The notes beneath the pieces were generated by a model that worked only from the letters and a program-made list of their open reading frames with translations, was not told where the DNA came from and searched no databases. A stretch of DNA of 64,000 nt from Rhodobacterales bacterium HKCCE4037 (lineage in GTDB: Bacteria > Pseudomonadota > Alphaproteobacteria > Rhodobacterales > Rhodobacteraceae), in contig WVSM01000004.1 of assembly GCA_015689645.1 (NCBI GenBank), positions 248,001-312,000 on the forward strand. The letters run 5' to 3'. The first letter of the stretch is position 1, and the number at the start of each line of letters is the position of its first letter. Below are positions 24,449 to 33,851 of the stretch, piece after piece. Made by a program: the position numbers and the translations under genes.

Positions 24449-25657
24449 ATGCTGGATATTACCGGGTTCGACCTGAACGCGATCGACGCCGCGTTCATCG
24501 AAGACCCCTACGACACGCTTGCTGAACTGCGCCGCAACAGCCCGGTGCATCGCAATGCGGACGGTTCGGTCTTCCTCACGCGGCACGACGATTGCCTTGC
24601 CACCTACCGCTCACGCGACATGCTGTCGGACAAGACGGAGGCGTTCGGGAAGAAATTCGGGGAATGCCCGCTGAAGGTGCATCACACCACCAGCCTTATC
24701 TTTAACGATCCGCCCTATCACACCGTCGTCCGCAAGCTGATCGCCGGGGCCTTCACCCCGCGCAAGCTCGCGGTGATGGAACGGCTGATCGAGGGGATCG
24801 TGGACCGACTGCTGGATCACGTGGAGGATCTGGGCGAGTTGGACCTGATCGCGGATTTCGGGATGATGCTGCCGACCGAGATCATCAGCTTCATGCTGGG
24901 GGTTCCCGAGGAATACCGCGCGAAGCTGCGCGGGTATTCGGTCGCGATCCTCGGCGCGCTCGATCCGGTGGTGCCGCCGGAGCGGATGGCGGCGGGCAAT
25001 GCGGCGGTCGAGGAGTTCGGCGCGATCCTGTCGGACCTGATCGACCATCGCCGCGCCAACCCGGACGGCGCGGGAGAGGGCGAGGTGCTGGAATCGCTGA
25101 TCTTCGGCGAGCATGACGGGCGCAGGCTGACGCAGGAGGAGTTGGTTCAGAACTGTATCTTCCTGCTGAACGCGGGGCACGAGACGACGACGTCCCTGGT
25201 GGGCAACTCGATTGGCCTTCTGCTCGATCATCCGGACCAGCATCGCCGGCTTCTGGACAAGCCGGAGCTGATCAAAGGGATGGTGGAGGAGAGTTTGCGG
25301 ATGGAAAGCCCGCTTCAGATCGGGAACCGGACGGCGGGGGAGGATATCGCGCTGCCGTCGGGCACCGTGCTGCCGAAGGGGACCTATATCCACACCTCGA
25401 TCGCCGGGGCGAACCGGGATCCGGAGGTGTTCGACCAGCCGGACCGGTTCGATATCGCGCGCTCTCCCAACCCCCAGATCGCCTTCATCACGGGCATCCA
25501 TGTCTGCCTTGGCGCGACGCTTGCGCGGATGGAGGGGCGGATCGCCCTGGGGCGGTTCGTGCAGAGGTTCCCGAAGCTCAGCCAGAACGGCCCGCGGGAG
25601 CGGCTGGGGCTGGCGCGGTTCAGGGGCTATACCAGCCTGCCAATCCGGGTTCAGTAA
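24449..25657 (+). CDS. Cytochrome P450
   Basis: A 402-residue soluble bacterial P450 monooxygenase. The I-helix reads LLNAGHETTTS (oxygen-binding groove), the K-helix E-x-x-R lies in EESLRMESP, and the heme loop is FITGIHVCLGATLAR with Cys353 as axial ligand. The heme motif reads F-x-x-G-x-H-x-C-L-G, normal for CYP families of alphaproteobacteria. GGGAGGAATTCTC before the ATG fixes the start. No ferredoxin or reductase gene is adjacent, so electrons come from elsewhere. The substrate is unknown. Confidence 0.95.
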   Translation: MLDITGFDLNAIDAAFIEDPYDTLAELRRNSPVHRNADGSVFLTRHDDCLATYRSRDMLSDKTEAFGKKFGECPLKVHHTTSLIFNDPPYHTVVRKLIAGAFTPRKLAVMERLIEGIVDRLLDHVEDLGELDLIADFGMMLPTEIISFMLGVPEEYRAKLRGYSVAILGALDPVVPPERMAAGNAAVEEFGAILSDLIDHRRANPDGAGEGEVLESLIFGEHDGRRLTQEELVQNCIFLLNAGHETTTSLVGNSIGLLLDHPDQHRRLLDKPELIKGMVEESLRMESPLQIGNRTAGEDIALPSGTVLPKGTYIHTSIAGANRDPEVFDQPDRFDIARSPNPQIAFITGIHVCLGATLARMEGRIALGRFVQRFPKLSQNGPRERLGLARFRGYTSLPIRVQ

Positions 25658-25660
25658 GGC

Positions 25661-25686
25661 TGTGCAAGGTTGCACACCTGTGTTAA
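25661..25686. repeat. Palindrome-GTTAA unit, copy 1
   Basis: TGTGCAAGGTTGCACA (one mismatched pair), 5 nt, then GTTAA. It begins 4 nt after the P450 stop codon. A second copy lies after the pcaF stop near 63.1 kb, in the same orientation relative to its gene. Confidence 0.6.
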
Positions 25687-25755
25687 ATAACTGAAAACGA
25701 TTTATAAAGTGATTTTCGGTAACTCTTTTTTAACCTGCTCCGCCCCCACTGTTCA

Positions 25756-26229
25756 TCAGCTCATCGCGATATGGGCCAAGCCAGCCAGGCCGATGCTGAG
25801 GCCGACCGGAAACCGACCCTTCTTCTCGTCCAGTGCGCGCCAGCCGGTGGGCGGCGAAACACGCCTCCGCACAAGCTCCAGCACCAGAATCCCGAAGAAC
25901 AGCGCGCCGCAGAGCAGGCCGAAGAACAGCAGCAGCGCGCCGGTGGGAATGTTGAGCACGAGGGCGGCCAGCACCTTCACGTCGCCGCCGCCGACCAGTT
26001 TCGCCGCGTTCGCCGCCAGCCCGATGGCAAAGACGATCGCCGCTGCCAGAACCTGAAAACCCGCGTCGCGCCAGTCCGCCGCCCACGGCAGGCTGACAAG
26101 GAAGACCAGCACGAAAAGCCACGACAGAAGGTTTGGCAATCGCATCAGGCGCAGGTCGAAATAGATCACCGCGCCCAGAAGCGGCACGAGCAGCCATTGG
26201 TTCGCGATCACGGAAGACATTTCCGGCAT
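25756..26229 (-). CDS. cpaA: Prepilin peptidase of the Tad system (A24 family)
   Basis: CpaA/TadV cleaves the leader of Flp pilin and TadE/F pseudopilins in the inner membrane. The 157-residue protein has about five hydrophobic helices and both catalytic aspartates: the first in IYFDLRLMRLPN and the second in the GGGDVK motif of KLVGGGDVKVLAAL. The short form without the methyltransferase domain is typical of Tad loci. I start at MPEMSS (26229); a start three codons on (MSSVIAN) is also possible. It diverges from flp across a 351-nt region. Confidence 0.9.
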   Translation of the reverse strand: MPEMSSVIANQWLLVPLLGAVIYFDLRLMRLPNLLSWLFVLVFLVSLPWAADWRDAGFQVLAAAIVFAIGLAANAAKLVGGGDVKVLAALVLNIPTGALLLFFGLLCGALFFGILVLELVRRRVSPPTGWRALDEKKGRFPVGLSIGLAGLAHIAMS

Positions 26230-26580
26230 CGTTGATTCTTTTCCTCCAACCGGGGCTTCGACAACCCGCCCTGTCCGGCGTTTTTCCCCTCCGGCGCACG
26301 GAAAGTCGAGGCGAATCCCCCGATGAGTCGTGTCACGGAGACCGGGGACGCGCGGGTGAGAGGGTGAGTCCCATCCGCGCTGCCGCACCGTTGCCACAGG
26401 CTGGACGGTTCCGGCCAAAGCGTTGCCTTATTTGCCTACGACCTTGGTCGTACGGCCCTCATTCATCGGGGTCTGATGCGGCGTCGACACCATGGGAGGA
26501 TAGCGCCGCAATCGGCTCATCCGTCATTTACCGCTCATTCCGGGTCACCCCGACCCGCCAACCAAGAGTGAGACAAGACC
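26230..26580. other. cpaA-flp divergent intergenic region with inverted repeat
   Basis: This region should hold the promoters for cpaA and the flp-tad operon. It contains an inverted repeat TACGACC-TT-GGTCGTA at 26437-26452, about 130 nt before the flp start, a good size for a dimeric regulator site. No gene was seen. Confidence 0.5.
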
Positions 26581-26817
26581 ATGAAACTGAACCGTGTAAC
26601 GATCAAAGCCTTCGCCCGCAGCTTCGCAAAGGATGACGAGGGCGCCACCGCAATCGAGTACGGCCTTTTCGCCGCGCTCGTGGGCGCCGTCATCGTGGGT
26701 ACCGTGGCGACCCTTGGCCAGCAGACCAACTCGGGCTTCAGCGAAATCAGTGCAGAGATGACCAACGCCGGCATCGAGGCCGATGCGGCGCCGGTTGAGG
26801 AACAGGTGGACGGTTAA
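26581..26817 (+). CDS. flp: Flp-type pilin
   Basis: A 78-residue major pilin precursor. The basic leader MKLNRVTIKAFARSFAKDDE precedes the processing site after G in EGATAIEYGLFAALVGAVI, with the Flp-characteristic E-Y pair. After the hydrophobic helix comes a short acidic tail (EISAEMTNAGIEADAAPVEE), longer than in minimal Flp proteins. It is cleaved by CpaA and polymerised by the TadA/B/C machine. It lies 102 nt before tadZ and starts the tad operon. Confidence 0.95.
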   Translation: MKLNRVTIKAFARSFAKDDEGATAIEYGLFAALVGAVIVGTVATLGQQTNSGFSEISAEMTNAGIEADAAPVEEQVDG

Positions 26818-26918
26818 GCTCCGAACCGTCCAACCGAAGGGGCGGCGTGATGGCCGAATGGCCCGCCGCCCCGACCCAATACCTACAGCCACAAGTTCCC
26901 GATCACCGGAGTCTTTCG

Positions 26919-28112
26919 ATGCCGTTCGACAGCCAGGACATTCGACACAAACCTTTCGTCGCCTTCGTCTGCACCGACGTGGGCGCGGCGACCGCGCGCG
27001 CCGTCATGACCGCGAGCGGCGGATCCGAAGAGACCATTCACGGCGGCGGGTTGAGCGGTGCCGCGCGCCTTTCGCCCGATACGTTCACCGGGCAGGTGGT
27101 TCTGGCCGAGCTTGGGCAGATCGGCCTTGAGATGGCCTGTGAATGTGTCAGCGAGTTGCGGCAGTCCGGCATCGACGTCATCGTGCTTGGCAAGCCCGAC
27201 GACCTGGGCACCTACCGCGCCCTGAGACAGGTGGGTGCGCTGGATTACTTCCCGTTTCCGGTGGAGGCGAACGACATTCTTGCCGTCGACGCGGTTCCGG
27301 TTTCCGCGCAGGTTGTGCCGATGGCTCCGACAAAAGGCAGGTCCATCGGCGTTGTCGGGTGCAAGGGCGGCGTCGGCGCGAGCCTGCTGGCCCAGAACCT
27401 TGCCGCCCATGCCGCGGCCGAAAAGGGCGCCGCCCTGCGCACGGCGCTGGTGGATGCCGATCTGGAATTCGGCACGCAGGCCATCGACCTCGACCGGGAG
27501 GACACGCGCGGATTGTTCGACGCCCTGAGCGCGCCCGAGCGGGTGGACAGCACCTTCATCACGGCGACGATGGAACAGATCGGCGAGCGTCTGTCGCTTT
27601 ATTCCGGACAGGTGCGGGCGGGGCAGGAGGCGGGCGGGTTCGAGGCAGGCTTCGCGGCACTTCTGCCCCGTCTGCAAAGCGACTTCGACGCCGTCATCAC
27701 CGACATTCCGCGCGGCATGTTGCTGCGCCACCCCGAGATCGCGGCGGGTCTGAACAGCCTCGTGCTTGTGATCCCCGCCGGTTATGGCGCGGTCAATGCG
27801 GCCAGCCGGTTGATCGACCATGTTGCACGCGCGTCATCGGACCTGACCATTCTGCCGGTGCTGTCCGAGGTCCGGATGGATGCCGGGATCTCGGACAAGG
27901 ACATCGCCAACACGTTGGGCCGTGCGCTGACTGCCCGCCTGCCCCGCTGTGACGCGGCGCTTGCCAAGGCGCATCGCGCGGCGAAGCCGCTGGTCCTGCA
28001 CCAACGCCGCGCGCCATGGGCCAAGGCCGTTGGACATATCTGGGACGCGGCGATGGCCGATGCAAAGCCGCAGACTGCGCCAGCGAAGCGCCGGAAGGGG
28101 CTGTTCGGATGA
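26919..28112 (+). CDS. cpaE: TadZ/CpaE, ParA/MinD-like pilus localisation ATPase
   Basis: TadZ localises the Tad apparatus to the pole and belongs to the ParA/MinD superfamily. The 397-residue protein has an N-terminal receiver-like domain (KPFVAFVCTDVGAATARAVM ... IDVIVLGKPDD). The ATPase domain carries the deviant Walker A GCKGGVGAS near residue 145, then ALVDADLEFGTQAIDLD and FDAVITDIPRG. GGAG lies 8-11 nt before the ATG at 26919. Its stop overlaps tadA as ATGA. Confidence 0.9.
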   Translation: MPFDSQDIRHKPFVAFVCTDVGAATARAVMTASGGSEETIHGGGLSGAARLSPDTFTGQVVLAELGQIGLEMACECVSELRQSGIDVIVLGKPDDLGTYRALRQVGALDYFPFPVEANDILAVDAVPVSAQVVPMAPTKGRSIGVVGCKGGVGASLLAQNLAAHAAAEKGAALRTALVDADLEFGTQAIDLDREDTRGLFDALSAPERVDSTFITATMEQIGERLSLYSGQVRAGQEAGGFEAGFAALLPRLQSDFDAVITDIPRGMLLRHPEIAAGLNSLVLVIPAGYGAVNAASRLIDHVARASSDLTILPVLSEVRMDAGISDKDIANTLGRALTARLPRCDAALAKAHRAAKPLVLHQRRAPWAKAVGHIWDAAMADAKPQTAPAKRRKGLFG

Positions 28113-29758
28113 GCCCGCAGAGTTTCAGCACGACGTCGCGGCGGATCCTCGAACAGGTGGTGTCGACCGCGCGCCAGATCGACGCGACCGGCATGTCGTC
28201 CGAGGAAAAGGCCAATACCGCCCTGACGCTGGTGATCGAAGCCACGGAAGAGGTCATGCCCCTGTCGGTGCAGCGCAGCATCCTTTCGGAAGCCTGCGCG
28301 ATGCTGGACGCGGCGAACGAGACAACCGCGCCGGATCGGGCCTCGCGCCTTGCCGAAGCGCGCGAAGCGAGAAACCAATCCAGGGGGACGATGGCGCGTA
28401 ACGAGTCGCAAACCGTTGAAGATGTCATCGCACCCCTGGTGGGGCCGGGCCCTGGTCCGCGCCCCCCGGCCCCGGGACAGGTCGCTGACCTGCCGGGGTC
28501 GGACCTGATGGCGATGGCGTCGCAGATGGTCGCGGCCCTGTCGGAGGTGCTGGATTTTCGTGACCTGGCGGGCCTGCCCCGCGCCGAGCAGGAGGCCGCC
28601 ATTCACGAGGCGATCCGCGACGTGTCGGAAGACCGCAAGATGCACCTGAACGGGCGCGAAGTCGCGGACCTGGTGCAGGCGGTGCTGGCGGACATGCTGG
28701 GGCTGGGGCCGCTGGAGCGGCTGCTGGCGGACGAGAGCGTGACCGACATCATGGTGAACGGCCCGGACCAGATCTACATCGAGCGGGGCGGCAAGCTGGA
28801 GCTGACGCCGGTGCGGTTCCGCGACAACGAGCATGTCACGGCGGTGGCGAGCCGGATCGTGTCGGCGGTGGGCCGGCGGATCGACGAGGCGCAGCCGATG
28901 GTCGATGCGCGCCTGAAGGATGGCAGCCGCGTGAACGTGGCGGTGCCGCCGCTGGCGATCGACGGCACCACGATCACGATCCGCAAGTTCCCGACCAACC
29001 CGGTGCAGCTTGATGCGCTGGTCGCCGGTGGCAGCCTGTCGCGGCAGATGGCGGGGTTCCTGGGGCTGGCGGCGTATCTGCGGCTGAACGTGCTGATCTC
29101 GGGCGGGACAGGCTCGGGCAAGACGACGCTCATGAACGCGATGTCGAATTACATCCCGGCGGGCGAGCGGCTGGTCACGATCGAGGACGCGGCGGAGTTG
29201 CGGCTGCAGAAGCCCCATGTCGTGCGGTTCGAGACACGACCCCCGAACGTGGAGGGCACCGGCGAGATCACGATGCGGACGCTGATGCGCAATGCGCTGA
29301 GGATGCGGCCGGACCGGATCATCATCGGCGAGATCCGGGGCGACGAGGTGCTGGACCTGTTGCAGGCGATGAACACCGGGCACGACGGCTCGATGAGCAC
29401 GCTGCACGCGAATTCGCCGCGCGAGGCGCTGACGCGGGTGGAGAGCATGGCGGCGTTCGCGGGCTTCGACCCGAGCAGCGGCGTGGTGCGGCGGCAGCTG
29501 ACCGACGCGGTGCAGCTGATCGTGCAGGTCTCGCGCATGCGCGACGGCAAACGGCGCGTCACTTCGATCTCGGAAGTGGCCGGGATGGAGGGGGACACGA
29601 TCACGCTGCAGGAGCTGTTCACCTTCGATGCCGATCCGAACAGCACCCGGGCCGAGGTGCGGGGAGAATTCCGCTATTCCGGCTATCGCCCGAAATTCGC
29701 CCGTCGCGCCGCGGAATACGGCGTCGCGGACGAGCTTGACGCCTTGCTGAGGGGGTGA
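28109..29758 (+). CDS. cpaF: TadA/CpaF secretion ATPase with long N-terminal extension
   Basis: TadA is the hexameric ATPase that powers Flp pilus assembly. The 549-residue protein has Walker A GGTGSGKT at 332-339, Asp-box [13 protein letters not shown], Walker [23 protein letters not shown] and the His-box [13 protein letters not shown]. Residues 1-130 are an extra helical region ending in a G/P-rich linker ([12 protein letters not shown] near 113-123); family members are usually 80-120 residues shorter. The ATG overlaps the tadZ stop by 4 nt. An internal ATG at 28391 would give a conventional-length protein. Confidence 0.94.
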   Translation: MSPQSFSTTSRRILEQVVSTARQIDATGMSSEEKANTALTLVIEATEEVMPLSVQRSILSEACAMLDAANETTAPDRASRLAEAREARNQSRGTMARNESQTVEDVIAPLVGPGPGPRPPAPGQVADLPGSDLMAMASQMVAALSEVLDFRDLAGLPRAEQEAAIHEAIRDVSEDRKMHLNGREVADLVQAVLADMLGLGPLERLLADESVTDIMVNGPDQIYIERGGKLELTPVRFRDNEHVTAVASRIVSAVGRRIDEAQPMVDARLKDGSRVNVAVPPLAIDGTTITIRKFPTNPVQLDALVAGGSLSRQMAGFLGLAAYLRLNVLISGGTGSGKTTLMNAMSNYIPAGERLVTIEDAAELRLQKPHVVRFETRPPNVEGTGEITMRTLMRNALRMRPDRIIIGEIRGDEVLDLLQAMNTGHDGSMSTLHANSPREALTRVESMAAFAGFDPSSGVVRRQLTDAVQLIVQVSRMRDGKRRVTSISEVAGMEGDTITLQELFTFDADPNSTRAEVRGEFRYSGYRPKFARRAAEYGVADELDALLRG

Positions 29759-29763
29759 GTGCG

Positions 29764-30705
29764 ATGATGCAGCCCCTCCTCCTTCTGGTGCTCGCGGTGA
29801 TGGTCTTCGCGGGCCTGGGCCTGGGCGGCCTGATGCTGAACGACCGTGCGCGGCGCAGGCACCGGGCGCGGCTGGCGCGCGGGACGACGGGGCCGGAGGC
29901 CCTGCGGGTGGAGGCGACGAAGACCAGGCGGCGCAGGGACAGGAGCGCCTCGGGCCTCACCGCGCGGATCGAGGGGCGGCTGTCGCAGACCGGGTTGCGG
30001 CTGACGCCGGTGGAGCTGCTGGTTCAGGTCTCGGTGGGTGTGCTGGCGATTTATGGCCTGGCGGTCCTGCTGCTAAAACTGCATCCGCTGCTGGCGCTGC
30101 CCATCGCCTTTGTCCTCCCCGTCGGCGCGGCCTTGCTGGTGTTGCGGGTTGCCCGCAACAGGTATCGCGCCGCCTTCACCGACGGGCTGCCCGAGGCGCT
30201 GGATGTCTTCGCGCGGGGGTTGCGCGCCGGGCGGCCGATCTCGGACTCCCTGGGCATCGTCGTCGACACATCGCAAGGGCCGGTGCAGACGGAATGCACC
30301 CGCGTGCACGCGGAAATCTGCATGGGCACACCGCTGGCCAAAAGCCTCGCACGTCTTGCCACGCGCCTCGGCACGCCGGAGGTCTCGTTCTTCGCCGTCG
30401 CCACGGCCATGCAGGCTGAAAGTGGTGGCAACCTGATCGAGACGCTGGAGAGCCTCGCCGACCAGCTGCGCGAACGCCGCAAGCTGCGCAAGAAGGCGCG
30501 CGCCCTGTCGTCGGAGGCGCGGGCAAGTGCGGCGATCCTCGCGTCGCTGCCCTTCGCGGTCGGCCTCGCCATTGCGCTGCTGAACTTCTCCTACCTCGAG
30601 CCGCTGTTCACCGATCCTCGGGGTCGGGTCATGGCGCTGGTCGCGCTGACGAGCGTCAGCTTCGGGGTCTACATGATGGCGCGATTGGGGAAGCTCGATG
30701 TTTGA
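29764..30705 (+). CDS. tadB: TadB inner-membrane platform protein
   Basis: TadB is a GspF-like membrane protein that forms the assembly platform with TadC. The 313-residue chain has an N-terminal helix (LLLVLAVMVFAGLGLGGLM), a basic cytoplasmic segment, two central helices (about 85-130), a T2SSF domain (GRPISDSLGIVVDTSQGP ... MQAESGGNLIETLESLADQLRERR) and C-terminal helices. GAGGGGG lies 8 nt before the ATG at 29764; a GTG at 29755 overlapping the tadA stop is an alternative start. It overlaps tadC by 8 nt. Confidence 0.92.
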   Translation: MMQPLLLLVLAVMVFAGLGLGGLMLNDRARRRHRARLARGTTGPEALRVEATKTRRRRDRSASGLTARIEGRLSQTGLRLTPVELLVQVSVGVLAIYGLAVLLLKLHPLLALPIAFVLPVGAALLVLRVARNRYRAAFTDGLPEALDVFARGLRAGRPISDSLGIVVDTSQGPVQTECTRVHAEICMGTPLAKSLARLATRLGTPEVSFFAVATAMQAESGGNLIETLESLADQLRERRKLRKKARALSSEARASAAILASLPFAVGLAIALLNFSYLEPLFTDPRGRVMALVALTSVSFGVYMMARLGKLDV

Positions 30706-31666
30706 ATCGATCGTTGAACTGACCGGCTTCATCGCCTCCATCGGGCTGATCCTTGCCCTGATCGCGCTGGCTGCGCTGGTGCATACCGAACGCCAGCGTG
30801 CCCGGGTGGACGCGCGGCTGCGCCGGGTCACGGGCGAACGGACCGCGCGGTCCCGTCGCCTGACAGGCCAGACCGGCAGCCTCGCCCATCTGCGCGACCA
30901 GTTGCGGCAGATCGTGGTTCGCATGGGGGAGCGCCTGTCGGTCATCCTGGGCGGCGAGGCGCGGGACACGGCGGCAGATCTGCGGTCAGCCGGATACCGC
31001 AGCCGCGATGCCCTTCTGATCTACGCCTTCGCCAAGACGGTGCTGCCGGTCGCGGCCTTCGGGATCGGCAGCCTCTGGGTTCTGACGACACGGGATTTCG
31101 GCGCGGGCATGATCCTGCCCGCCGCCGCCGTGCTGGCCACGGCGCTGGCGCTGTCGAAGGCCGTGGATTTCGTGATCGACACCAAACGCAAGACCCGGCT
31201 GGCGCGCATCCGGCGCGGCTTTCCCGACCTGCTGGAGCTTCTTGTCATCACCTCCGAGGCCGGTCTTGGCCCGCAACAGGCGCTGCATCGCGTCGCGCGC
31301 GAATTGCAGGTGAGCAGCCCGGAACTGGCGGGGGAAATCCTTCAGATGGTGTCGGAAGTGTCGATGACGAACGACAAGCGCACCGCCTATGACAAGCTGA
31401 CGGCCCGCGTGCCCCTGCCCGAGGTCGGCGTCTTCACGCAGACCCTAGACCAGTCGGACAAATACGGCACGCCGTTTGCCCGCGCCATGCGGTCCCTGAT
31501 CGTCGAACAACGGGCCAACCGCCTGATCTTCATCGAGGAAAAGGCCGCGCGCCTGCCGGTCATCATGACGCTGCCGCTGATCTTCTGCATCATGCCTGCC
31601 GTCTTCGTGGTGCTGGTCGGCCCGGCGGCCCTGTCCATCATCGACAATATCCTGAGCGGAGGCTGA
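30698..31666 (+). CDS. tadC: TadC inner-membrane platform protein
   Basis: TadC is the second GspF-like platform subunit of the Tad secreton. The 322-residue protein has an N-terminal helix, paired central helices (LLIYAFAKTVLPVAAFGIGS, then MILPAAAVLATALALS), a T2SSF domain (RRGFPDLLELLVITSEAGLGPQQAL ... LDQSDKYGTPFARAMR) and a final helix (IMTLPLIFCIMPAVFVVLVGP). The end KAARLPVIMTLPLIFCI is typical of TadC. It starts inside the end of tadB and is followed 3 nt later by tadE. Confidence 0.92.
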   Translation: MFESIVELTGFIASIGLILALIALAALVHTERQRARVDARLRRVTGERTARSRRLTGQTGSLAHLRDQLRQIVVRMGERLSVILGGEARDTAADLRSAGYRSRDALLIYAFAKTVLPVAAFGIGSLWVLTTRDFGAGMILPAAAVLATALALSKAVDFVIDTKRKTRLARIRRGFPDLLELLVITSEAGLGPQQALHRVARELQVSSPELAGEILQMVSEVSMTNDKRTAYDKLTARVPLPEVGVFTQTLDQSDKYGTPFARAMRSLIVEQRANRLIFIEEKAARLPVIMTLPLIFCIMPAVFVVLVGPAALSIIDNILSGG

Positions 31667-31669
31667 GCC

Positions 31670-32092
31670 ATGACCGGACCCCTTTTCCGCCGCTTCGCAA
31701 GGGACGAGCGCGCCGCCGTCGCGGTGGAATTCGTCCTGATCGCGCCGGTGCTTCTGGCGCTGCTGTTCGGGATCGTGATCCTCGGCTACTTCATGGGCAT
31801 CAGCCATTCGGTGAGCCAGCTGGCCGCCGGGGCGGCGCGCGCATCCGTGGCCGGGCTGGACGAGGCCGAGCGGCGCAGCATCGCCACCGCCTACCTCGAC
31901 CGCGCGGAGGAGCGGTACCCGCTGCTGACCAACGAGGCGCTGAGATCGAACCTTAGGTTCGATTACGGCGCGGACGCGGGCATCACCGTGGACGTGAGCT
32001 TCAACGCCGAAGGCACGATGCTGGAGATCGCCAATGGCTTCCTCGGGCTGAACATCGCCACGATCGACGGGAGTGCCTACCTTGCTTACTGA
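31670..32092 (+). CDS. tadE: TadE-like pseudopilin
   Basis: A 140-residue minor pseudopilin. The leader RRFARDERAAVAVEFVLIAPV carries the TadE-like processing site before A-V-A-V-E-F, with the conserved Glu five residues into the mature helix. A periplasmic beta-rich domain follows (RFDYGADAGITVDVSFNAEG). It is processed by CpaA and helps initiate Flp assembly. It ends 19 nt inside the start of the TadG-like gene, so the two are translationally linked. Confidence 0.88.
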   Translation: MTGPLFRRFARDERAAVAVEFVLIAPVLLALLFGIVILGYFMGISHSVSQLAAGAARASVAGLDEAERRSIATAYLDRAEERYPLLTNEALRSNLRFDYGADAGITVDVSFNAEGTMLEIANGFLGLNIATIDGSAYLAY

Positions 32093-33845
32093 TCTTCTGA
32101 TCCGCTTCCGGGACGACGAAGACGGCGCCGTTGCGGTGATCGTGGCGCTGGTGATGCTGGTGCTGGTCGGCTTCGTGGCGTTGGGGGTCGATGTGGCCTC
32201 GCTCTATCGCGACAGGGCACGGTTGCAGGTGGCGTCCGACATGACGGCGATGAGCGCGATGGGGAATACCGACGCGGCGACGGAGCGGGCGGAGAGTGCC
32301 GCGCGGAACAACGACCGTGCGGCGGAGACGATCACCGAGCTGCAACTGGGCCGCTACCTGCGCAACCCGGCGTTGGCACCGGAGGAGCGGTTCACGCCGC
32401 TCGATGCGGGCGCGCCGGGAATCAACGCGGTGCAGGTCGTGCTGCGGGACACATCGCCCCTGCATTTCGCGCAGATCTTCAGCGACGAGACCGAAGTGTC
32501 GATGACCCGCACGGCGATGGCGACGCGCACCGGGGCGGCGAGCTTCTCGCTCGGCAGCGCCGTGGCCCAACTGGACGGTGCCGCGCTGAACCGGCTGCTG
32601 GAGCAGGAATTCGGGGCGTCGGCGCAGATAGCGGTGGGACCGATGCAGGCTTTGGCCAACACGCAGGTGAGCCTTGGCGAAGTACTGAACGGGTTGGGTG
32701 GAGATTTCGCCAACCCGGCGGAGGTTCTGAACGCGGTCTTCGCAATGAATGACGTGGTGGGGGCGCTGCGGGCGCAGGTGCCCCCCACCCTTGCCCAAAG
32801 CCTTGCCGGGCTTGAGGGCGCGATTTCAGGGCAGACAGTGGATGTTGCCGCTTTGGTTGGCGGGATCGAGACCCAGCTTGGCCTGACGGCCACCGGGTTT
32901 CTGGGCGACATCCGCCTGTCTGCCCTGGATGTGATCGGCGCGATGGTGGGCGCGCGGGGTTTCGGACCGGTCGACCTGGAGACGGCGGCGGACGTGGCCG
33001 GGGTGCTGGCACTGGAGACGCGGCTGGTGGCCGGCGAGCCGCCGGCGCAGTCTGGGTGGATCGCCCTCGGCGAGGAAGGTGTGCGCTTGCACCGCGCCGC
33101 CACCCGGCTGTCGCTGGGGCTGGAGGCGGACGCGGGGCTGTTGAGCGGGCTTGGCGGCGGCGTTACGGCGACCGGGTTGGAGCTGCCGCTTTACGTGGAA
33201 CTGGCGGGGGCGACGGCGATGCTGGACGAGATCAGCTGTACGGGCGGGGGTCCGTCGGACCTTGCCGCCTCGTTCCTCGTATCGTCGACGCCCTTGCATC
33301 CGGCGAACGGCACCTCGGTCGCCGCGCTCTACCTGGGGCAATTGCCGGGGGATATGGGGCCGGGGGACTTGGTGAACCCGGCGGATCTGGCGTTCGCGGA
33401 CCTGTTGACGGTGCAGATCGTCGTGGACCTGCCGCTGTTGCCGGACCTGCGCGTCGCCGACCTGGTGATCCAGGCGCGGTCGCACGTGGCGGTCGGTGCG
33501 TCGAGGGTCGACCGCATCGACTTCACGCGAGGTGACGTGGCGGCGGGGAATACCGTGCGGAGTTACGGGTCGGAGGAGTTGCTCTCGACGGCTGTCGCGG
33601 ACCTGCTGTCACCGGAGAACACCGAGCTCCGCATCCAGCCGGGCCAGGAAGGGCTGGTCTCGGGGCTGGTCGCGCCGGTGGTGAACGGGCTGCTCGACGC
33701 CCTGCCGGAGGCCTTGCTGGCCGCGCTGGCCGCGCCGGTGGACGCCGTGCTGGACGGGGCGCTGTCGGACCTTGGGGTCGTGCTGGGGGCCGGCGAGCTT
33801 ACGCTGACCGGCCACCATTGCGAACTTGTTCGGTTGGTGCAGTGA
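32073..33845 (+). CDS. tadG: TadG-like protein
   Basis: A 590-residue Tad-associated protein. The N-terminal TadG-type helix RDDEDGAVAVIVALVMLVLVGFVALGVDVASLY is followed by a periplasmic segment rich in Ala, Leu and Gly without a recognisable vWA domain; this is the DUF2134-type form. The protein is strongly acidic and low in Lys. A GTG (32073) or TTG (32082) start overlaps tadE, and I cannot decide between them. It is the last tad gene and ends 6 nt before the convergent LuxR-type gene. Confidence 0.8.
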   Translation: MPTLLTDLLIRFRDDEDGAVAVIVALVMLVLVGFVALGVDVASLYRDRARLQVASDMTAMSAMGNTDAATERAESAARNNDRAAETITELQLGRYLRNPALAPEERFTPLDAGAPGINAVQVVLRDTSPLHFAQIFSDETEVSMTRTAMATRTGAASFSLGSAVAQLDGAALNRLLEQEFGASAQIAVGPMQALANTQVSLGEVLNGLGGDFANPAEVLNAVFAMNDVVGALRAQVPPTLAQSLAGLEGAISGQTVDVAALVGGIETQLGLTATGFLGDIRLSALDVIGAMVGARGFGPVDLETAADVAGVLALETRLVAGEPPAQSGWIALGEEGVRLHRAATRLSLGLEADAGLLSGLGGGVTATGLELPLYVELAGATAMLDEISCTGGGPSDLAASFLVSSTPLHPANGTSVAALYLGQLPGDMGPGDLVNPADLAFADLLTVQIVVDLPLLPDLRVADLVIQARSHVAVGASRVDRIDFTRGDVAAGNTVRSYGSEELLSTAVADLLSPENTELRIQPGQEGLVSGLVAPVVNGLLDALPEALLAALAAPVDAVLDGALSDLGVVLGAGELTLTGHHCELVRLVQ

Positions 33846-33851
33846 GGCGGC

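Noticed and set aside
27782-29407. 541-codon minus-strand frame opposite tadZ and tadA
   Set aside because: Antisense to genes with Walker motifs; His/Arg-rich and without recognisable domains.
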